Shown here: positions 55,732 to 64,000 of the stretch, piece by piece
Position numbering within the stretch: position 1 is the stretch's first letter
Layout: every line of letters starts with the position of its first letter
DNA from: Anniella stebbinsi
Lineage: Eukaryota; Chordata; Lepidosauria; Squamata; Anniellidae
Length of the DNA: 64,000 nucleotides
NCBI GenBank assembly: GCA_029215795.1
Contig: JARDYH010000001.1
Coordinates: 180,923,654 to 180,987,653, forward strand
Direction: 5' to 3'
The notes under the pieces: generated by a model
Told to the model about the DNA's origin: nothing
Databases searched by the model: none
The model's input: the letters and a program-made list of their open reading frames with translations, nothing else
Program-made: the position numbers and the translations under genes

Positions 55732-58493
55732 CCCAATGTTTGCACACAGCACCCATTGCAACCTTCCACCCCTCTCCTTTTTTGCGTGCAGAACACTCTC
55801 TGCACCAATGGTAAGAGAGACCAGTACCCCAGATGCCCTTTGATCCCCCTTTGTTTTGAGAATAACCATCCCTATAGAATAGCTACAGTTTTAACATAGG
55901 CTTTGTTTCAGGAAGTGCTGAGTTGAAGTTGGGATCTGGATGCTCAGCTTTATGTGTGCATTTAGCACTGCTCCCCTTCCTTCACCTCCTTCTGTCTCCT
56001 TCCCTGTATCTGTGTTTGTTATTTTGCTATTTGTCTGGGCTCCTAGGGAACACATGCCTCATGCTTCTCCAAGCCTTCCAACAAAAAGACATAGAGATGC
56101 AAAGATTATTAAAGAGGTCTTAGAGTATGTGCAGAATGACAACCCTCAAACCTGGACCTGATCTACAGCATTCTAAACCTCCTCCTTATATCCTCCTCTG
56201 AAATAGGTAAATATCCGTGCTTTAATCTTTTTCTCTGTTCCCAATTTTTCTCTTATCATCTCTCTGCTCTAGCCCTTGCACTGCCCAACTCCATGTTACT
56301 ACATCTTGAATTACCCTATTGCGTTCAGGCCTCCAACGCCACCTGCCAAATCCCTGACACTCTCCTTGTTCCCTTATTGGGCAACCATAACATTCCCCAC
56401 CTATCTCTTTCTCTGTAGACCCCCTGATCCAAGCTTAAATGAGTTATTCTAACCAACTCTGTGTCAAATTCATATATTTGGGTAATCTCTTATAAACATA
56501 TTCTTTTGTTCAAGTCTTGATCTAATGCCTAACATATCTAATATCCCCATAGTGCAAAGTGCAACTCACCTCATCTGTAGGCCAAGGTTGATATTTTCAT
56601 GTCCCAGAATTACACATGCATGTTGGGATATGCATGTCACTGGGGACATGGTAAAAAAATTGCAATTCTGTTCTACTCATCAGATCAATCAAAGGATTAA
56701 GTAACTATTCGCTCTATAAACAGACCCAAAGCACCCTGCTATCCAACCAGTCTATCTTAAGATAGGGCAAATTACATCCCCTCTTCTATGATCATGTAAC
56801 AGAAGATATCACAAGCTATGAGGAATCTGTCAAATCTGTCTGTCAAAAATGTTTTAACCAATACCAAGGTTGTGGAAGGACCTCTGAGGGACAGCTGGAA
56901 AATCAAAAACAATTGATGTTATCACTCATGTTATCAGATGTCATAGTGAGGAAGGACAAGTGAGGGCCCATCTAAACAAAGTTCCTTCCAACTAGACTTG
57001 CCACTGAGTTTTTATCATTGAAACAGTCAGGATTTCCAACATATTCTCACACTTTTCAAGGGTTCTTGTCTTAGGGTGTGTTAACACTTGAGAACCAAAC
57101 TACTTGTTACACCACAGCAGCATGTGACATTAATCCAGCAGCTGCTTCTCCACTCTAGGGTGTCCTCAGGAGGGGGTGATTTGCAGCAGAAAAGTGATGG
57201 GCCTTATTAATACTTCCACCTCCCATAGTTTTCCTCTTGCAATCCCTGTCGCTGCAGTGGGTTTCCCCACTTCTAGGCTGCAGGACCCATGTTTAGCTCA
57301 CAAACACATCCTTAGAATTCTGTGGGTAAGCTGCTGAATTATACTGGTTAAGCATATCAGAAGTAAGTCCTATTGTGTGCATTCATTTTAGAACTAAATG
57401 CAAAACATAACAAATGATTACTATAGGTTCCATTTGTTGTGGTTGTAAGAACAAATGGGATTTCAAATGAATGATTTCTGAATGAATTTTCCATTTGTAA
57501 CTTACTCATTTGAATTGGAGACCAGGAGCTGCCTGCACAGGCCACATAAAGGTTACAAAAATGGAGAAGAGAAGAATAATGCAGTGAAACTGACAATTGT
57601 AAAACTGTTCAATGTGTGTATGAGTGTGTCAGAAACCTCCAATCACAGTGCCAAGAATGCTTGCTGACACTTCTTAAGTACTCAAGTTGTTACTACAAGC
57701 CCTTAGTGACTTATTTTACCTCAGGCCAAATTCTGTAAACCCCAGCTCCAGCCAGATACACTCAAAACCAGGTCCAGCTCTTGGGTTCAGTCTTCCTCTG
57801 ACTCCCAAAGGCCCGCCTGTTGCACTTCTGACTGCCTAGAAAGTTTATCTGGGTTTTATTGTCTTGGTTATGTAACCTTCTGCTTCGTATTCGTGATTAT
57901 CCCACAGAGAAATAACATCTTTGTATTCAGGCCTTAGCTGTTCCCTTTCTCCTCAACTTTCTCCTAGTCTTTCTCAAACACCACACCCCAACCAGCAGAA
58001 TTTCTCCCTCTCTAACTACCCACAGACTAACTCTGTCACTAACTGTCAACTATCCACTGTCAACTGTCATTTCCCAACGACTCTTTTCTACCAGCTAGAA
58101 TCCTCAGCCAATTAAAATTGGATCAAGGCCCCATCTAACAATATTAAAAACAATGGCCTCTCGCTCCACATTCAGAACACCACTTAACAACTACTATACT
58201 GGCCTTTGATAGTAACAAAGGAAGGCATCAGGTCTACTCAGATACATTGTTACCTCTCAGTGATCACACAAAGTAAACATTACAGAACAGCAACAGTTAT
58301 ATATGTGGCATTTTTTCACAGGTCTTATCAACATAGTGATGGTATCTTACCTTATAACCCAAGATCACATCATTTAATGGTTTATGTAGATGTTAAAAGG
58401 CATGGGGAACAAAACTGAATAGTTATTCCCTCTTCCTAGAGAATTCTCAAATTATAATTCTTAGTCTTATTTGGGGGAAACCATGGCATTTAT
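55732..58493. other. unique non-coding DNA
   Basis: The open frames 55923-56123 and 55940-56161 have no recognisable domain. No repeat family recognised. Likely intergenic. Confidence 0.35.
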
Positions 58494-58677
58494 TAGGCTC
58501 ACCATATTTTGGAAACCAAAAAGGAGGACAACATGGCCACCCCAAGGGGGTGTGCCCGCCAACATGTCCAACCCCCAAGGGGGTGTGCCCACCCAAACAT
58601 GGCCTTGATCACATGTCTGATTTGACAGCACACAATTAAGACAAACCTGTTCTACATAACATCTTAATGTTAAAAAC

Positions 58678-59590
58678 TAGGGATGTGCACAGCCGAAATT
58701 ATCATATCGTATCGTTATCGGAAATTCCAACATAATTTTTTTTTGGATCCGATTATATCAGGGGGTACACGGATTTGTTCGGATCCGAAATCCGATAAAT
58801 ATTGGAAGTTCCAATATGATAACAGTGTTTTTCCCCATAGGTTTGCATTGGGGGAAAGAAAGCTTTCCCCCAATGCAAGTGTATGGGGAAAAACACTGGG
58901 CTGGCACTCCCTCCCTCCCCCCACTCGCATTCCCTCCCTCCACTTGCGCTTTACCTGTCATCGCCGCCACCTCCTCCTCTGCCTCCTCCTCCTCCTCCAC
59001 CACCACCCCATACTACTGCTAAGCAGATTTTCCAGCCTGTTCGTCAGTACAGAGAAGCAGCAAGTGATGTCATCATCACTCGGTACGGCTCTGTACTGAC
59101 GAACAGGCCAGAAAGCCTGTTTAGCAGTACTACGGGGTGACAGCGGCAGGGAAGGCCCAGGTAAGGAGCGCGAGGGAGGAGAGAGGTAGGGGTCCCCCTT
59201 ACCTGGACCTTGTCCACTGCCGTCCACTGCTAGGAACTACTGAGAACTAGGCTTTGCAGTTCTCAGTAGAGCGCCGGCATGCCGGGTGATGATGTCACCC
59301 GGCCCTCTACTGAGAACTAGGCCACAAAGCCTAGTTCTCAGTAGTTCCTAGCAGCGGACGGCAGCAGACGGCAGCGGACAAGGCCCAGGTAAGGAGCACG
59401 AGTGGGAGGGGGAGGGAGGGCCAGCCCTAGGTCTGATAATCCGATATGTCTGATAGTTATCAGACATATGGATTTCGGATCTGATCAGATGGGGCCTCCA
59501 GGAATGTTTATCGTTATCATTAATCGGATGTCCGATAACAACCTTATTGGATCATTATCGGACATCGGAACAATATAATACATATCCCTA
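58678..59590. mobile_element. non-autonomous hAT-type element, TIR TAGGGATGTGCA, second copy
   Basis: 913 bp, flanked by the perfect 8-bp duplication TTAAAAAC (58670-58677 and 59591-59598). Same family as 5572-6380: left AGGGATGTGCACAGCCGAAATT, right GAACAATATAATACATATCCC. It keeps both hairpin modules; the second (59205-59385) is longer than in the 5572 copy. It has no transposase. Confidence 0.92.
59012..59385. repeat. two hairpin modules with TGATGTCATCA centres
   Basis: Module one (59012-59133): arms CTGCTAAGCAG... / ...GCCTGTTTAGCAG, centre GTGATGTCATCATCAC. Module two (59205-59385): outer arms GTCCACTGCCGTCC / GGACGGCAGCAGAC, inner palindromes CTACTGAGAACTAGGC and GCCTAGTTCTCAGTAG, centre GCCGGGTGATGATGTCACCCGGC. 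GGTAAGGAG occurs right of each (59159, 59389). Confidence 0.85.
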
Positions 59591-59660
59591 TTAAAAACAC
59601 TGAAATAAAGAACAAATGAGACATTCAATGTATCTGAAATTAACTTCACTCACTTCTACT

Positions 59661-60837
59661 TTTGTAGCTTTTGCTGGACTTTAAAGCTTTTGCTATACTC
59701 TGTGTGATACAGTCTCCTCTTCCCTCAAATATCTTTTCTGACTGCAAATCCTTCACTGGATTACCATAATCTCACCTTTCCTAACATTTAAAACTCTTTC
59801 CCCATCACCTTTCTTATATCCATACTCACAGATTCAGCATACTGCTATCACAGAACAAATGAAGCAGATGACAAGTGCAAAAAAATCTAGCACATCAAAC
59901 TAGCAACCTAGCATTCAGAAAAAGTATAAAATACGATTACCCTGCAAACATTAACCATGGAACAAAATGGACTAAAGGCTTGTTGCAGTCATTTCTCACT
60001 AGCATCTCTTAACTTGTTTCAACTTCTGGTTTATCAATGAGAAACTATACTAAAAAATTGTCATTATACCTCTGGTTCATTAGCCATGTAAACAAGTAGA
60101 ACTACAAAGAAAGGCCAGAACGCATGCCCATTATCACAATGCTAGACAAGGATCTTTCCCTCATTTTATCCAAATATCTCCTGAATTTGCACTACCCCAG
60201 TGTGCAGAAAACAGAAATCCCAATCAGAGAGTGTACTGTCCAACGAAAACTCAGAAATAAGTCCCACTGATGTCAATATAGCTTTCTCCCAGATGAATGA
60301 ATATAGGATTGCAGCCATAAGTTCTTAAGGTCAGCTGGAAACACCTCCTGACTATTTCTGTTTGTATACCAAAGACAGCTAGAGAGGTATTTTGGTGGTA
60401 GCTGCACAATTCAGAAAGTTGGCAGAGTCAGAGCCTGAGCATCTTTCCAGATGTTGAAAAACACTTAAAAATATTTGACAGACTTTCAGGCTGCAGAATA
60501 GGTGTTAGCTGGGATTTTAATTGTTCAAGGTGCATTGGGCATCTAGTGCCGTGTTCTTCAAAGTTTTTCCCCACGACCCAGTACAATAATATCACATACC
60601 CTCAAGACCCTATTCCTGTACATAGTCTGAAAATGTTTGACATGTAATATGCTTTTGACTCTTTAGTCAAGACATACTGTATCAGTTTAAGGTGATTCTT
60701 TATAATTAATCAAATACAACAATTTACCTGTTCAGTGTAATAATCATGTTTATTTTCTTAGACATTTTTAAAAGGCCACACACACACACCACACACCACC
60801 AAATTAATAATCCAACCAAAGTTAAGCACTTCTAAGG
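59661..60837. other. mostly unique DNA
   Basis: 60205-60325 holds a diverged copy of the AGAAATAAGTCCCACTGATG-type repeat. No gene. Confidence 0.35.
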
Positions 60838-61085
60838 CTGCAATCCTATGCATTCTTACCTGGGAGTAAGGCTCATTGAACACAGTGGGACATGCGTCTG
60901 AGCAAACATACATAGGGTTAAGCGATCTTATTGATTTCAGTGTGAGACTGTTAAATGCCTGCTTTTCTCTGCATATTTAAGTGGAAGCAAGCCCCTACAT
61001 GGGTAGGATTCCAGCTGTGCAGCCCAATCCTCAGAAGTACGCCCCAGTGAGCTCTGTGGAAATTACTTCTAAGTAAAAATGTATA
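60838..61085. repeat. dispersed palindromic repeat, two copies
   Basis: 60838-60925: CTGCAATCCTATGCATTC, CCTGGGAGTAAGGCTCATTG, CACAGTGGGACATGCGTCTGAG and CATACATAGGGTTAAG. 61013-61085: a diverged copy, CAGCCCAATCCTCAGAAG, GAGCTCTGTGGAAATTACTTC. The unit is an imperfect palindrome and is common in reptile DNA. Confidence 0.6.
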
Positions 61086-61272
61086 AATTTAGGTAAGCTA
61101 AAAGTGTTTAGTAATAGCTGGATCATGCCATCATGCGTATATTTTTTTGTTTTTGTTTTAAATCCAGATGAAAAGTGTTAACAGAAACATAATTGCAAAC
61201 ACAAAACAGGATCATTGAGAGAGGAGTGGGGAAGGCCACAAACACTGAAATTGGTCCAATCTAATCAGACCA

Positions 61273-61495
61273 AATCATAGAATCATAGCATAGTAGAGTT
61301 GGAAGGGGCCAATAAGGCCATCAATTCCAATCCCCTGCTCAATGCAGGAATCCACCTTAAAGCATCCCTGACAGATGGTTGTCCGGCTGCCTCTTGAAGG
61401 CCTCTAATGTGGGAGATCCCACCACCTCCCTAGGTAATTGGTTCCATTGTCTTATTGTTCTAACAGTCAGGAAGTTTTTCCTGATGTCCAGCCCT
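61273..61495 (-). mobile_element. CR1 LINE 3' end
   Basis: On the plus strand starts CATAGAATCATAGCATAGTAG (octamer tail complement), then GTTGGAAGGGGCC, CCCCTGCTCAATGCAGGAATCC, CTGCCTCTTGAAGGCC and CAGGAAGTTTTTCCTGATG. Complement of the CR1 end at 1-393 and longer than the 25866 copy. Confidence 0.92.
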
Positions 61496-62790
61496 GGATG
61501 CCCCCTCTGGACTAGCCCTAACCATGGTGTCTAATTCCATGCATATCTGAGCTATTTTATCCTCAAAGTGGCTTGCAAAATTGTCATAGTAGGCCTCCGA
61601 TTGTTCAAAGGTCTCATCCCTCTAGCCAGATGTTAAAGCTCATTCACTACCACTCTGCCAGACAGCTGTATGGTTTCAGGTTTCAGAGTTCTATTCCAAG
61701 TGCTGTTTATGTATTTTGAAAGATTTAAATATTTGCAGATTTTGTGAAGGTGTTCTTTTTAATATTCAATTTTCATAATTTTGATAGGCATGTCTTTTAA
61801 TATACAAATAAAACTTCTCAGTTTATTGGCAAACTAAGACAGTGGATATTTATTGCTGCACAGGAACCAAAAGGAACTGAGGGGAAAATCCAAGAGTGGA
61901 GCTCCAGTCAGTAATAATAAGGTCTACATTTAACCCCCTGGTGATTAAATTATTATAGTGTACTTGTGGGGGTTGGTTGGGGTGGTTTTAGTGAGAAACA
62001 ATATCATAATAGCTTTGGAGCTACTATTCTGTTAAGAGGGCTGAGTGAAGTAGGTATGTATGTATATAATTAATGTTGAATTTAATGTGTGAAAATATAG
62101 ATGACTTCACAATATTAAAAATATTTTAGCAGAGGAGCTCAAGGACTTAAAAGTAACAGTCGTATTTTTTTAAAAAAAATCTAGATTTTTTCCCCTAAGA
62201 TAAAAAACAACTCCAAAGAGAGGGAGCTTTTTTTTAATTGTCTCTGTCAGTATGATTAAACTTTTATAACTGTGAAAACATATTAACCCTATAGTTGCCT
62301 AAACAAAGAACTAGGCCGTAGTGACAAAACCCTGTAGCAATGCATGGAGGGATGGGACAGAACTAGAAACAGAATTAGTCAGATAGTAGGCATGGAAATC
62401 CAAGCCAACCACAGGTATTTTCAGTGCTGCATTTTGCCATATGGTCAAAGTTCCCCAGATTTACTCCATGATAAGTTGGTCTGTACTGAGTGTTCAGCCA
62501 CCGAAAATGCAGAGAGAGGTAGCTCCTTCTCTTGAAAGCCCATACCTGAGCTCTGGGTGACGTTTTAGAAGTACTGAAAGAGTTTTCCATTTGTGCTATT
62601 TTTGGAAGCAAGAATTAAGCAGGTAAAGGGCTGGGGTGATTAATAGTTGTTATGTCTTAAATTAGATTTTAATTGAAATGCAGTAGGATGTAGATATAAT
62701 TAATTTATTCTTACCATGATGAAACAGGTAGATAGGGCAGAAGCCTGCACAAATTATCAGTGTAGAGATTATTTCACAAGGTTATTCATA
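61496..62790. other. unique non-coding DNA
   Basis: No repeat or gene recognised. Confidence 0.35.
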
Positions 62791-63640
62791 CATGCAGCTG
62801 CAGGACCCTCCCTTTCTCCCTTTTTATTTTCTTGAACGGGATTTACTGCAGAGACTGTTTCCATGCTGGAAATGCAAATGACCTGCCAAGCACTCTGTCT
62901 GAAATGTTTCACAGTATCTCCCCTTCTCCCTTCCTGCACTTTGATTTTTATCTAGACATTTTTACCATATAACTGTATTTAATAATTACATTCTTCATAC
63001 TTTTGAACCGGCTTTCTTTTAGAGACATTGAAGCCTGGGGAATTGTTCCCTAAAGCCAAATCTATACATTTTATTGTTATGGGAATATTCTGCTCAAATT
63101 AGATATTGCACTTTTATTTCCCATTCAATAAATATCCATGACATTCGGTGCTGCAATGGGTATTAGTATGTCCGATTATTAATTTATGACCAGGATGGTA
63201 CAATATCTATCAGAAATGCATAAATATGATGTTTTGGGTGCCGTTGGCTCTGTGAGTTAAACTCTGTCAGAACAAACATCTCACACTCAACCGGGGGGGT
63301 GGGGGGACCCAACAACTTAGTAAGTGCTGTTTTATCTTTTGTTTCAAGCTGCTTTTAAAGGTGAAAAAAAATATGTACCTGGCAAGCTTGTTTTGCTTCG
63401 GATTTCTCTGTATATTTAGCAAGAATACATTAAAAAATCTGGATTTTTTTTGGTGGGGGAATGAAACTATATTAGTTACCTTATTGATGCTTCAGCTCGA
63501 TCTTAACTTTCTGGTCTGCTGTCTGATTTGAACAGTGCCTGCTCCTTCGTCAGTTCATTTAGATGTTGTCATGGTATTGAGAGCTTTAAAGGGGTTAATG
63601 AGGTATTTATTCCATTATTGTTACTGGAAATTACAGTGTC
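62791..63640. promoter_or_regulatory. candidate conserved non-coding block
   Basis: Repeat-free sequence with TGCAAATGACC near 62873, ATTTAATAATTACATTC near 62976, GTCCGATTATTAATTTATGACC near 63171 and CATGACATTCGGTGC. The octamer-like ATGCAAAT and TAAT cores suggest an enhancer. Composition-based guess only. Confidence 0.2.
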
Positions 63641-64000
63641 TAGAACACTTACACAAGAAGATTAAAGATAGATGCGTTAGACCACTTTCTATAGTCTGAT
63701 AGGCCATTACTTTCTGGTTCATAACACCAAATAGTACTTTTCATCAAAGAGCTCATATTCTCTAGATGATTCAAAAATTCACAGACCAAAACCAATGTGA
63801 AGAAGTTTCTAAAATACTTTTTAACCCCAAACAAGTTACAATGCATATACTCTAATCAAGCAAAGTGGAAATGGAACACATTTTGTCAAGGGGTCTGCAA
63901 ACTGGGTAGAGCAGATGTATAAAGAATGAAAAGAAAAAGCTCAATATACTGCATCGAACCCTTATTAATCAACATCCAGATCTGCAGCAATAAAATCACA
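63641..64000. other. unique non-coding DNA to window end
   Basis: No recognisable repeat or coding content. Confidence 0.35.

Larger units (their letters stand above)
58494..59660 (+). repeat. MITE family D copy interrupted by a hAT element
   Basis: Left part TAGGCTCACCATATTTTGG to CTACATAACATCTTAATG and right part AAGAACAAATGAGACATTCAATG join across the insertion at 58678-59590. The uninterrupted counterpart, reversed, is 32480-32739. The outer right limit is approximate. Confidence 0.7.

Noticed and set aside
55923..56161. Two overlapping frames with a hydrophobic stretch suggesting a small membrane protein
   Set aside because: No supporting context, splice pattern or family; hydrophobic runs come from a CT-rich stretch.

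Overview
The window reads as nuclear DNA of a land vertebrate, most likely a squamate reptile. I see no intact cellular gene. There are no bacterial-style gene runs, operons, rRNA or tRNA genes, and no CRISPR array. What fills it is a varied set of transposable-element remains in AT-rich single-copy DNA: CR1 3' ends with octamer tails, several L2-clade LINEs, an R4-clade LINE, a DIRS-like tyrosine-recombinase retrotransposon, a fragment with SGNH-hydrolase motifs, LTR-like repeats, and many hAT-type elements with 8-bp target duplications. That mixture is known from lizards. The species call is an inference; the repeat families are mostly read directly from protein motifs and terminal repeats.

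Layout. 1-393 is a CR1 3' end. 394-3915 is a decayed DIRS-like element on the minus strand (gag, zinc knuckle, RT, RNase H, start of the recombinase). 4130-6950 is an R4 LINE broken by an L2 tail and by a hAT element. 6951-7666 is an LTR-like repeat, repeated at 28820-29604. 8.2-11.5 kb is mostly unique and holds a homeodomain-site-rich candidate conserved element (10440-10960). 11.5-15.5 kb holds a short repeat, an L2 3' end and a 2.5-kb foldback hAT built of about 150-bp modules (13001-15508). 16-27 kb is mostly unique with one GC-rich hAT (19065-19817), foldback MITEs, two CR1 ends and an unidentified coding-like frame (26041-26355). 27.66-28.64 kb holds the SGNH fragment. 30-36 kb is MITEs and unique DNA with a second candidate conserved block. 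36.57-40.32 kb holds two L2-clade LINEs meeting tail to tail, one split by an L1-like insert. 41-44 kb holds MITEs and a 400-bp palindrome. 44.6-46.6 kb is GC-richer and unassigned. 46.98-50.13 kb is the best preserved element, an L2 LINE with endonuclease and RT. 52-53.6 kb is a nested MITE, hAT and L2 complex. 58.5-59.6 kb is a hAT nested in another MITE. The rest is mostly unique DNA.

The elements date one another. The hAT copies at 5572, 13001, 19065, 52106 and 58678 and foldback MITEs at 21367 and 55410 have 8-bp direct flanking repeats (one mismatch at 52106). The host repeat of the 52106 insertion has a second, uninterrupted copy at 41.2 kb that shows the empty site.

The strongest candidate for something undescribed is a GC-rich three-hairpin core centred on TGATGTCATCA. 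It lies inside hAT-type elements with different terminal repeats (TAGGGATGTGCA and TAGGGTGACCA), with splice-donor-like motifs beside it pointing outward. Second is the module-built foldback hAT at 13001-15508 and its shorter relative at 52106-52765.
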